Shown: positions 1 through 6,577 of the stretch, in pieces
Position numbering within the stretch: the stretch's first letter is position 1
How the letters are laid out: each line of letters opens with the position of its first letter
NCBI GenBank assembly: GCA_031365465.1
Contig: JANLYD010000480.1
Location: forward strand, 1 to 17,032
DNA length: 17,032 nt
Source: JABFRJ01 sp031365465
Lineage (GTDB): Bacteria > Pseudomonadota > Alphaproteobacteria > Rhizobiales > Hyphomicrobiaceae
Direction: 5' to 3'
The notes under the pieces: generated by a model
Databases searched by the model: none
What the model was told of the DNA's origin: nothing
What the model saw: the letters and a program-made list of their open reading frames with translations, nothing else
Position numbers and translations under genes: made by a program

Positions 1-81
1 CGTTTCAGTCGGGATGCATCTTATTTAAGGGCGCCACGTGTCTGTTGAATGGGCCGCCACGTAAAGGATTGTAAAGCTCGG

Positions 82-102
82 CGAGCGCGTTTCAGGCGCT
101 TG
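82..102 (-). terminator. weak stem-loop downstream of tonB
   Basis: The arms AGCGC (84-88) and GCGCT (96-100) enclose a 7-base loop and lie 66-86 bases beyond the tonB stop codon. There is no T-tract after the stem in the minus-strand direction, so this is at best a weak or Rho-assisted 3' end. The rest of 1-167 shows no gene or other signal that I can support. Confidence 0.2.
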
Positions 103-167
103 CATCGAGCGACCGCGTGGTTGTCCCACTCATTATTCAAACACGACACGGAGAGAGGAGCGACATC

Positions 168-989
168 CTAGGGCATACGGAAGAGAATTGGGACGGTCAG
201 TGTAAACTGTTGTCCGGGCTGATCTTTGGGCGGTGCCGGCAGGGGCGACGCGCGCGCCAGCATCTCGAGCGCTGCGTCATCGAGCACGCGTGAACCCGAG
301 CTTTTAGCGATTGTGGTGGCCGTCACCTGGCCCGAGCGGTCAATCGTAAATTCGACGAACGTCGTTCCCGTCGCCGCTTGCGCTCGCGCAGCCTGCGGAT
401 AGCGCTTGTGCCGCTCCAGATGTGCAACGAGTATTTTGCCCCAAGACGCCTTCGCACGTGACGCTGACGGCGTCATCCCGCGCTCAGGCGCTGCCGACGC
501 TGTCGACAGAGGTGCTTCTATTTTTGGCGGTGCGGCTGCCTGCGACGCGTCTGTCGCGGCAGCGGGATCCAGTGCAGATTTCGCTGCCACCGAGTCGGTC
601 GGCAGCGACTCGGGCGTTTGCGGCACGCGTGTTTTCTCAGGCATGGCGAGGTCGGGTTCTGGCTCGCGAGGAGACGGCGGAACCATCGGTTGCTCGACGC
701 CGGCGGGCGGTGGTGCCGCCGCAGTGACGAGTTCGGGGCTTGCGGCCTGGTCGCGCGATAAGAGTCCGGGCGGCGCCGGTGGACTATCCAGCGCACTCGA
801 CGTCATTACTGGCGCCAGTTCGACAACGATACTTCCAGCCAGCGGATCGTCGGCATCTGGTTCGCCGGGTCCTTCGAGTGTCCAGGCGAGCAGCGCGACG
901 TGCGCGGCGAAGGCCATCGCCGTTGCAAGCGCCCAGTACGCCATGCGACGGCGCGCGTCGTTCCGCAGCGCTGGCAATAGGAGCGTCAC
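168..989 (-). CDS. tonB: TonB family energy-transducing protein
   Basis: TonB spans the periplasm and passes proton-motive energy from the ExbB-ExbD motor to outer-membrane receptors. The 273-residue product has a short basic N-terminus, one membrane anchor at about residues 16-37, a long proline/alanine-rich periplasmic linker (about 60-175), and a C-terminal TonB domain (about 185-273). That domain carries the family's 'KRYPQAAR' start and a 'FTIDRSGQV' strand. The predicted GTG start at 989 overlaps the exbD TGA stop as GTGA, which implies translational coupling; no clear ribosome site precedes it. An ATG at 944, just before the membrane segment, is an alternative. It is the last gene of the receptor-exbB-exbD-tonB operon and presumably serves the receptor encoded first. 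The family call is secure; the exact start is not. Confidence 0.9.
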   Translation of the reverse strand: MTLLLPALRNDARRRMAYWALATAMAFAAHVALLAWTLEGPGEPDADDPLAGSIVVELAPVMTSSALDSPPAPPGLLSRDQAASPELVTAAAPPPAGVEQPMVPPSPREPEPDLAMPEKTRVPQTPESLPTDSVAAKSALDPAAATDASQAAAPPKIEAPLSTASAAPERGMTPSASRAKASWGKILVAHLERHKRYPQAARAQAATGTTFVEFTIDRSGQVTATTIAKSSGSRVLDDAALEMLARASPLPAPPKDQPGQQFTLTVPILFRMP

Positions 990-1450
990 GGGAACGTTTT
1001 TGGTGCTGCGTCCTTCGGTGCCGGACGCGCGTCGCCGGGCGCATCCAATGCCACGAGCGCAACTTTCAAATAGCCGCCGTCACGCAACAGGTTCATGACG
1101 CCCATCACGGTGCCGTAGGAAACGCTTTTGTCGGCGCGCAAGAACAACCGTCGGTCGGTGTTGTCGGTGGCGGCGCGAATTGAATCCAAAAAAGCGCCAT
1201 CGCTAACGGCGGTGTCGCCGACCGCAAGTGTGAGATCGGACTTGATGGTGATAAAAACCGATTTTTCGGGGCGCGCCTGTGCTTTTGTGCTTGCGGCAGG
1301 CAGATCAACCGGCAAGTCGACGGTCGAAAGTGGAGCCGCCACCATGAAGATGATCAGAAGAACCAGAATGACGTCGATAAAGGGTGTGACATTGATCTCG
1401 TGATGCTCGGCGAGATCGTCATCGTCATCGTCATGCAGCGAACCTGCCAT
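986..1450 (-). CDS. exbD: ExbD/TolR family biopolymer transport protein
   Basis: ExbD is the small stator-like partner of ExbB in the proton-driven TonB motor of the inner membrane. The 154-residue product has one transmembrane helix at about residues 22-41 following the classic 'EINVTPFIDVILVLL' block. Asp26 in that block corresponds to the proton-relay aspartate of the family. A periplasmic ExbD domain follows (about 45-145). I chose the ATG at 1450, since a longer open frame from 1480 would run into exbB. The exbB stop is only 5 bases upstream, and a GGAG element lies in the end of exbB. The cytoplasmic N-terminus is unusually acidic: six consecutive Asp encoded by an alternating GAC/GAT run near 1415-1435. 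The stop overlaps the tonB start. Confidence 0.93.
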   Translation of the reverse strand: MAGSLHDDDDDDLAEHHEINVTPFIDVILVLLIIFMVAAPLSTVDLPVDLPAASTKAQARPEKSVFITIKSDLTLAVGDTAVSDGAFLDSIRAATDNTDRRLFLRADKSVSYGTVMGVMNLLRDGGYLKVALVALDAPGDARPAPKDAAPKTFP

Positions 1451-1455
1451 GGCCC

Positions 1456-2307
1456 CTACTCCGCCGCATGCCGTTGCCACAGACCAACTGCAGCGTTAGC
1501 GCGATCAAGATCGCGAGATGCCATGCGGCTGACCTCGGACGTGCATTGCCGCACGAGCGCGCGGTGGCGGGCAAGCGCACGGGTGAAACCGTTGTAGATG
1601 ACCACGGCAGGAATAGCGGCGATCAATCCGACTGCTGTCGCCAGCAGGGCCTCGGCGATTCCCGGAGCCACAACCGCAAGATTGGTCGTTTGGGACGCTG
1701 AGATTCCGATGAAACTATTCATGATGCCCCAGACCGTCCCGAACAAACCGACGAACGGCGCCGTTGAGCCGATGGTGGCCAGAAGGCCTGTTCCGCTGCG
1801 CATCGCGCGCGCACTGCTGCTTTCCACCTCGGCAAGCCGGGATGCGATGCGATCACGTGTATTTGCCGTGTCGCCTAGCGTTGCCGACGCCTTCAGTTCC
1901 TCGGACGCTTCATGGAAAAGATGAGCGACCAAGCCCGATTTTCCGTTGAAGCCGGGTTTTGCGTCGGTCAGAAACACAAATTTTTGCAAATCTCTCAACG
2001 ATCGCTGTACGCGGCGACGGGCGACAAATAGTTCAACGGTTTTGCCGATCCAGATGGCCCACGTCGCAACCGACGCCAGCAGCAGTGTCACGATGATCGT
2101 CTTGACCACCATATCGGCCGCCAGGAACATGCTGACAGGCGTCAACGCACGGCGCTGTCCTGCATCGCCGGCCATGGCAGGCACAGGCATCAGTATGCCG
2201 AGCAAAGCCGACAGCGTGAGATAGCGACCGCATGCGCGTTGCCAACTGGCGCTTACCCCGGCCTTCAAGAACTCACAGCGCATGCTGGCAACTCGCTTTG
2301 CTCTCAA
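1456..2307 (-). CDS. exbB: ExbB/TolQ/MotA family proton channel protein
   Basis: ExbB forms the proton-conducting inner-membrane pentamer of the TonB motor with ExbD. The 283-residue product begins with a hydrophobic stretch ending in 'AMA' near residue 46, resembling a cleavable signal peptide as in long ExbB variants. Membrane helices follow at about 66-88, then the MotA/TolQ/ExbB hallmark 'TAPFVGLFGTVWGIM' (about 190-205) and a last helix rich in Ala/Val ('EALLATAVGLIAAIPAV'). The start used is TTG at 2307, which overlaps the TGA stop of the receptor gene (TTGA). An ATG at 2283, eight codons in, is equally plausible, and neither has a strong ribosome site. It is the second gene of the operon, and exbD follows 5 bases after its TAG. 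Confidence 0.92.
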   Translation of the reverse strand: MRAKRVASMRCEFLKAGVSASWQRACGRYLTLSALLGILMPVPAMAGDAGQRRALTPVSMFLAADMVVKTIIVTLLLASVATWAIWIGKTVELFVARRRVQRSLRDLQKFVFLTDAKPGFNGKSGLVAHLFHEASEELKASATLGDTANTRDRIASRLAEVESSSARAMRSGTGLLATIGSTAPFVGLFGTVWGIMNSFIGISASQTTNLAVVAPGIAEALLATAVGLIAAIPAVVIYNGFTRALARHRALVRQCTSEVSRMASRDLDRANAAVGLWQRHAAE

Positions 2308-4850
2308 AACTTCGACGTGATCGACAGCATTGCCGAGGTTGGTGCGCCCGGCGTCAGGTTGTCGTTGCTGTCGGCGCTCTGAATGTACTTCGCGTTGAAA
2401 ATGTTGGTGACGTTCAACTGTGCTGAAAGATTGGGCATGATCTTCCAGTAGAGTGCCGCGTCGACCGTGGTGAAGGCGGGCAACTGAACAAGATTGCTTG
2501 CCGGTTGAAGCGCCGCAAACATGGGAGTGTGATAAACGACGCCCACACCGGCTCCCCAGTTAGGCAGGAACTGATAGCGGTTCCATACCGATATCGTTTC
2601 TCGCGGCAGGTTCGGTAATGGCGTCCCGGCAACGAGAGTGGGAGAGGTGGCGCTCGTCAATTCGCCAAAGCTCCGCGTGTACCCGGCAGAGATTTGCCAA
2701 TCCTGCGTGATGGAGCCGGTCAAAGTCAGTTCGCCGCCCTTGACGCGCGATTGGCCTGTTTGAATGAAAGTGCCATTGGCGTTTGCGAAGCGCACATTCT
2801 CACGGTCGGTTTTGTAAGTTGCCGCAGTCAGTGCAAGCGCTTTGGTAATGTCCCACTTCACGCCCACTTCACGATTGATGTATTTTTCGGGGTCGAGGTT
2901 GACGGTCGCTGTGGCAACGGCCGCGAATTGGTCTCCGGATGCCGGCAGATACGAAACTCCATAGCTGCCGTAGAACGACAGAAAATTGGTCGGTTTGAGG
3001 ATCAAACCCGCGCGTGGCGAAACCAAGTTGTCCGACCGCGAGAGCGATGCAGGTGCCGCAGCTGTCGGCGCGAGACCGTTGGCGTACCCGAGGGTGAAGC
3101 TTTCATGCCTGACACCGCCGATCAGCTCCAGGTATCGCGTAATCTGGATCTGGTCCTGGACGTAGAGTGATCTGACATCGAGATCGATGTGATTTTTAGT
3201 GGCTGGTGTGACGAACGACACGTTCGGTGACGCGATGGTCGGGTTTGCGAATTGAACGAAGCAGGTGCCGCGCGCCAGCCCATTGCCGACGCCAAAGGAG
3301 ACGCAGTCGCCGGTGCCCGCATCGAAAGTGCCGTTGCGGCGGAAATTGTCGGACTGTTGATGTCCAAACTCCATTCCGGTCAGCAGCGTGTGGCGTGTCG
3401 GTCCAGCGTCGAATTTGTACGTCACGTCGGTTTGATTGAACAGATTTTGGCGGTTGTTGATATTGTTATAGGCCACGATGGGAACGAGACCTGTCGCGAG
3501 ATCGAGCGGGCCACCCGCGTAGATGTTCTGATACATCTTGTCATATTTGGACCAAGATGTGTGGTTGCGCACAGTGACGCCGAAATCAGTCTTGTGCTCG
3601 ACGGTGGCGAATAAGCTATCGACTTTCGAGTCCGAAAAGCCATCACGCGGATTTCCGAAAAAGGTCGAGCGATCGGTGGGTGACGGTAGTCCATACGTGG
3701 AACCGGCCGGCCGGTAGGATGGAATGCCGCGGTCACTCGTTCGCTGGTCTTCTGCATGTTCGTAGCCGACGACGACGGTGGTGCGGTCGGCGGGCTTGAA
3801 CGCAAATGTAGGATTGACGGCCCAACGTCCCAACGAGACCTGATCACGAAAGTTGCCGCTGTTCTCCTTCATGGCGGTCACCCGAAAAGCCGCGAACGGA
3901 TTGAGCGCTTGACCGACGTCGCCTGTGATTCGTTTGTGATTGAATGACCCAAGTTCGGTCGACACTTCGCGAATTGTTTCGAAGTCGGCTTGTTTGGTAA
4001 CACGGTTGACCACGCCGCCAGCGCCGCCACGGCCGAAGATCAAGGCGCTTGATCCCTTCAGAACCTCGACCCTCGCGGTATTGTAGAGATCGCGGAATAT
4101 TTGTGCGTCGTCCCGCACGCCGTTGACGAAGAAGTCCGCAGTGGAGGCCACCTGCCCACGAATGGATATCTGATCCCGGTTGCCTTCGCCCTGATGTATT
4201 TGAACACCGGGGACGTAGCGCGTGACATCGCCGATGCTTTGAAAGCCCTGATCCTTGATCTGCGTTTCCGTCACCACGCTCACAGACTGCGGGATATTGC
4301 GCAAAGGCGTGTCTGATTTGGTTGCCGACGTCGAACGCGTTGCAGCGTATCCGATGTCGCCGCGTGCATTGGGCGTCAGCCCACCAGGAGTGGCAGGAGC
4401 CACCACAGTGCCGTTGGTTTGAGCAGTGAGCGTGGGCGGCGCAGGTTGTGGTGCGGGTTGGGCAGCCCCCGATGGCGCCGCAGTGCGGCGCGGAGCAGCG
4501 CTGGCCGCTTTTGGAGCTTGCACCGTCACGGTTGGAAGTATGTCGGGCGACGCAGGCGGCGGCGGCGAGACGGCCGTGGAGGCGACAGGAGGCTGAATGA
4601 CCGGCGCAGACGTTGCTGGCGCCGGAGGTTGTGCCGGCGCCGCGACTGCCGGCGGTGTCGGCACACTTGGAACTTCGCTACCCGCCGTCTGCGCTATCGC
4701 TACTGTCGGCGGGACTGCAAGGATCAGCGCAAGTGCGCACGCGGCGACGACCAAGTGAGTGCGAGCGCTTCCGATCGCAAATTGCCAAAATCTACGGCGC
4801 CGTAATGCGCCGCTTTGAATGTCTTTCCTGGTTTTCATGACGATCCCCAT
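2304..4850 (-). CDS. TonB-dependent siderophore receptor (catecholate/Fiu-like)
   Basis: This is an outer-membrane gated beta-barrel that takes up ferric siderophores using TonB energy. The 848-residue product has a basic N-terminus and hydrophobic signal sequence ending 'AIA-Q' near residue 53. A strikingly Pro/Ala-rich tract follows (about 55-150), containing a TonB-box-like 'LPTVTVQAP'. The plug domain spans about 175-285 ('NIPQSVSVVT', 'RVEVLKGSSALIFGRGGAGG'). The barrel ends in a terminal Phe, as such barrels do. The 'TSDRGIPSY' segment and the 'PGAPTSAMLSI' ending fit the siderophore-receptor family. I see no FRAP or NPNL heme-receptor box although hemP is next door. The start is the ATG at 4850 or the ATG at 4838; the second has a GGGGA element close upstream. 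The actual siderophore cannot be inferred. It is first gene of the exbB-exbD-tonB operon. Confidence 0.93.
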   Translation of the reverse strand: MGIVMKTRKDIQSGALRRRRFWQFAIGSARTHLVVAACALALILAVPPTVAIAQTAGSEVPSVPTPPAVAAPAQPPAPATSAPVIQPPVASTAVSPPPPASPDILPTVTVQAPKAASAAPRRTAAPSGAAQPAPQPAPPTLTAQTNGTVVAPATPGGLTPNARGDIGYAATRSTSATKSDTPLRNIPQSVSVVTETQIKDQGFQSIGDVTRYVPGVQIHQGEGNRDQISIRGQVASTADFFVNGVRDDAQIFRDLYNTARVEVLKGSSALIFGRGGAGGVVNRVTKQADFETIREVSTELGSFNHKRITGDVGQALNPFAAFRVTAMKENSGNFRDQVSLGRWAVNPTFAFKPADRTTVVVGYEHAEDQRTSDRGIPSYRPAGSTYGLPSPTDRSTFFGNPRDGFSDSKVDSLFATVEHKTDFGVTVRNHTSWSKYDKMYQNIYAGGPLDLATGLVPIVAYNNINNRQNLFNQTDVTYKFDAGPTRHTLLTGMEFGHQQSDNFRRNGTFDAGTGDCVSFGVGNGLARGTCFVQFANPTIASPNVSFVTPATKNHIDLDVRSLYVQDQIQITRYLELIGGVRHESFTLGYANGLAPTAAAPASLSRSDNLVSPRAGLILKPTNFLSFYGSYGVSYLPASGDQFAAVATATVNLDPEKYINREVGVKWDITKALALTAATYKTDRENVRFANANGTFIQTGQSRVKGGELTLTGSITQDWQISAGYTRSFGELTSATSPTLVAGTPLPNLPRETISVWNRYQFLPNWGAGVGVVYHTPMFAALQPASNLVQLPAFTTVDAALYWKIMPNLSAQLNVTNIFNAKYIQSADSNDNLTPGAPTSAMLSITSKF

Positions 4851-4860
4851 TCATCGCCGC

Positions 4861-4875
4861 GTCCTTGAAAAGGAC
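4861..4875 (-). promoter_or_regulatory. hairpin overlapping a possible ribosome site of the receptor mRNA
   Basis: GTCCTT-GAA-AAGGAC is a perfect 6-base inverted repeat with a 3-base loop, ending 10 bases upstream of the ATG at 4850. In the minus-strand transcript its downstream arm contains AAGGA, the best Shine-Dalgarno-like stretch before that ATG. A folded stem would bury it. Whether it controls translation is inference; it may be chance. Confidence 0.3.
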
Positions 4876-5009
4876 GGTGCACCATGATGAAACGCAAGAG
4901 CTGGCTGGCTGGGGGAGAGTGCGGCGGGCACGACCTTGGCGGGCTGGCACGAATTTGGAGCGCGTGACATGTCGCGACACGCCGAACCAATGTGTTCGAT
5001 CTATATTTG

Positions 5010-5026
5010 TTGACTAGCATCGTCAA
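5010..5026. promoter_or_regulatory. RirA-box-like palindrome in divergent receptor/hemP promoter region
   Basis: TTGAC-TAGCATC-GTCAA is a perfect inverted repeat of 5-base arms. It contains TGA-N9-TCA, the pattern reported for the rhizobial iron-responsive operator bound by RirA. Each arm also supplies a -35-like hexamer pointing outward: TTGACT toward hemP and TTGACG toward the receptor. On the minus strand a TATAGA lies 15 bases further (5005-5000). On the plus strand the -10 is poor (AAATTT at 5032-5037). A repressor bound here would block both promoters. The binding protein is inferred, not shown. Confidence 0.5.
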
Positions 5027-5061
5027 GTATGAAATTTCGAATGCCAATTAAGACATGACGC

Positions 5062-5067
5062 AAGGAA
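5062..5067 (+). promoter_or_regulatory. ribosome binding site fixing the hemP GTG start
   Basis: AAGGAA lies 7 bases before the GTG at 5075. It decides the start of hemP: the nearby ATG at 5055 is in another frame and reaches a TGA after seven codons. Confidence 0.7.
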
Positions 5068-5074
5068 TAAGTTC

Positions 5075-5248
5075 GTGACGAAAACTCCGGACGAACGAGC
5101 AGCCAGTAACGCTGCCGCTGCCACTCCGATCAACCGGGTGCCGTTGTCGGCCATCATGAAGGGGCAACGCGAAGCCGTTATCGAGCATGATGGGCAGGAG
5201 TATCGTCTGCGAATAACCGCTTCTGGAAAACTTATTTTGACAAAATAG
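5075..5248 (+). CDS. hemP: HemP/HmuP family hemin uptake protein
   Basis: This 57-residue protein matches the small hemin-uptake HemP family in length and in its C-terminal pattern: a 'VPLSAIMKGQREAVIEHDG' segment followed by 'YRLRITASGKLILTK' at the very end. In rhizobia the homologue HmuP is known as a co-activator of the heme receptor gene, so a regulatory role is likely; the name of the family reflects context, not enzymology. The N-terminal 20 residues are Ala-rich and variable. The start is GTG with a strong AAGGAA upstream. The gene is divergent from the TonB receptor operon and shares a 224-base intergenic region holding the TTGAC palindrome. It is oddly not accompanied by hmuRSTUV genes in this window. 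The Rrf2 gene follows 87 bases downstream. Confidence 0.88.
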   Translation: MTKTPDERAASNAAAATPINRVPLSAIMKGQREAVIEHDGQEYRLRITASGKLILTK

Positions 5249-5268
5249 GATGTCAGACGAAAACAAAT

Positions 5269-5285
5269 TCTGGAATAATTCTAAA
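5269..5285. promoter_or_regulatory. iron control element (Irr-box-like) upstream of the Rrf2 gene
   Basis: The sequence TCTGGAA-TAA-TTCTAAA matches 12 of the 14 specified bases of the rhizobial iron control element TTTAGAA-N3-TTCTAAA; the right half is exact. Irr is the Fur-family regulator known to bind such sites. The site is centred about 59 bases before the Rrf2 start and covers an AATAAT that could serve as a -10, which would fit repression. Irr itself is not encoded in the window. Confidence 0.6.
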
Positions 5286-5335
5286 AGATGTGCAGACGTT
5301 ATCCGCGACTTGGAAACTTATAGCAGGTTCACTCC

Positions 5336-5860
5336 ATGCGACTGACAAAGACAACCAGTCATGCCATCCGCATTTTGATCGACTGCACAGAGGCAAACGG
5401 AGCCCTTGTGAAAGTCGCCGATATCGCAGGACGCCTCGCGATTACGCCGATGAATGTCTTCAAGATTGTGCACATTTTGTCGCGCGCGGGCTTCGTCGAA
5501 CCTGTCCGCGGGCGGTACGGTGGGGTGCGATTGGCGCGCGCTGCCTCCGACATCCTCATCGGGTCTGTCGTACGGGCTATCGAGGCGACCGAGATCGAGG
5601 TTGCGGGTGCCGACATCGGCGATCGCTCGCGCAAGAAAACCAAACAGAAGCAGAAGTTGAACGTAATCTTCGACGACGCGCTTGAAGCTTTCATCAGTGT
5701 GCTCGACCGTCACTCATTGGCTGATATGGCTAAGGGGATCCGGCGTGTGCCTGCTCCGCCTGCAGTTGCAGCGCGAAAACGGCCGTCGAGCAAAGCAGAG
5801 CCGCCGAGCGTTCCGCGAGGAGCCGTCAGGTTGCCGCGCGCCGCCGCCAAGCTGGATTGA
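5336..5860 (+). CDS. Rrf2-family transcriptional regulator lacking cluster cysteines
   Basis: The 174-residue protein has the Rrf2 winged-helix domain (about 1-85): 'MRLTKTTSHAIRILI' opening, recognition region 'ITPMNVFKIVHILSRAGFV', and wing 'RGRYGGVRLAR'. Rrf2 members such as RirA, IscR and NsrR usually carry three cysteines at roughly residues 90-107 that hold an iron-sulfur cluster. Here that segment is a basic, cysteine-free stretch ('DRSRKKTKQKQK'), and the only cysteine is Cys17. The C-terminus (about 138-174) is a Pro/Ala/Lys/Arg-rich tail, probably disordered. It may therefore sense something other than a cluster, or act constitutively. The ATG at 5336 has an AGCAGG element 8-10 bases upstream. 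The iron-control-like operator in front suggests control by Irr. Family call firm; target genes unknown. Confidence 0.85.
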   Translation: MRLTKTTSHAIRILIDCTEANGALVKVADIAGRLAITPMNVFKIVHILSRAGFVEPVRGRYGGVRLARAASDILIGSVVRAIEATEIEVAGADIGDRSRKKTKQKQKLNVIFDDALEAFISVLDRHSLADMAKGIRRVPAPPAVAARKRPSSKAEPPSVPRGAVRLPRAAAKLD

Positions 5861-5885
5861 GTGCATGGCTCGGATCGAGACAGAA

Positions 5886-5904
5886 GTTGGAATTAGTCTA
5901 ATTC
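5886..5904. promoter_or_regulatory. perfect palindrome / Irr-box-like site upstream of unknown gene-bfd-bfr
   Basis: GAATTAG-T-CTAATTC (5890-5904) is a perfect 7-base inverted repeat with a single central base. In an offset register, 5886-5902 matches 10 of 14 iron-control-element bases. Its core, TGGAATTAGTCTAA, shares 12 of 14 bases with the core of the site at 5271-5284. It lies 26-44 bases beyond the Rrf2 stop and is the only obvious operator in front of the iron storage genes. Irr is known to control bacterioferritin genes in several rhizobia. Confidence 0.45.
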
Positions 5905-6012
5905 TGACTTGGCTAGTTGGGTATTGACGCGTGCACGTTCCGATGGTTTGTGGACCAGCGACGTCAACAATGCCGCCTGCTGATGGGCGGGCGCCGTTCG
6001 GGCCATCCGTAC

Positions 6013-6546
6013 ATGGTGAAAAAGCAGACGCTACGGGTCGGCATCCCTGCCGGTCCCCAAGGATATTGCCTCGCCGAACGTGTTCAAGTCATGCCTGAAG
6101 CGGAGCGGCTTGTTGGCTTGGGGTTTCGTTATTGGATGGCCGGCCATCTGCACGGCGACGTCGCCCATTGGGAACGGGCATGGAGGCTCTACACTGGCGT
6201 GTTCGGCCTTGCGGGGGGCAAGTTGGCCATCGAGCAGTTATCGTCTTGGGTCGGCGCAGTCAGCACGTTCAAGCAGCGCCCCATAGCCATCGAAACGCGC
6301 GCCTGCGGCATATTTTGCCGCGACGAGTGCGTTGCCATCGCAATGATTGCGGCCTGCCAGCACGGAACATGTCCGGCACTGCGTGCGTGCGCGTTTGCAC
6401 TCCTGAAGTGCTCCCACATCGATGCCGTCGTCGACGGAGCGCAAGGATTTGCCGATGCGTTGACTGGTCTGGAGAAAGTGCTCTTGCCCGCGTCCATCGT
6501 CACAGAGCCGGCACGTAATACGCCGCCGAGCAAGTGCTTCCACTGA
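6013..6546 (+). CDS. cysteine-rich protein of unknown function preceding bfd-bfr
   Basis: I do not recognise a named family. From the ATG used here the product has 177 residues, and the reading frame is open back to 5917. The first half contains Trp/Gly-rich helical sequence ('GFRYWMAGHLHGDVAHWERAW'). The centre has a cysteine cluster, Cys98, Cys102, Cys106, Cys115, Cys120, Cys126 and Cys133, within 'ACGIFCRDEC' and the following 'ACQHGTCPALRAC'. The first three are spaced C-X3-C-X3-C, and His117 and acidic residues lie among them. This would suit a metal or iron-sulfur site, but that is inference. No membrane segment or signal peptide is evident. The start is uncertain: TTG 5917, GTG 5950, ATG 5983 and ATG 6013 are possible and none has a good ribosome site. 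It lies between the Rrf2 regulator and bfd, 31 bases before bfd, so a role in iron storage or release is plausible. Confidence 0.65.
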   Translation: MVKKQTLRVGIPAGPQGYCLAERVQVMPEAERLVGLGFRYWMAGHLHGDVAHWERAWRLYTGVFGLAGGKLAIEQLSSWVGAVSTFKQRPIAIETRACGIFCRDECVAIAMIAACQHGTCPALRACAFALLKCSHIDAVVDGAQGFADALTGLEKVLLPASIVTEPARNTPPSKCFH

Positions 6547-6577
6547 AATCCCTAGGCTTGGAAACGAGGAACGATGC

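Noticed and set aside
4884..4967. 27-codon open frame upstream of hemP as a possible leader peptide
   Set aside because: No ribosome site, no run of regulatory codons, and it ends well before the likely hemP promoter.
5027..5043. GAAATTTC palindrome as an iron control element for hemP
   Set aside because: The half-sites have a 2-base rather than 3-base gap and the match to the consensus is poor.
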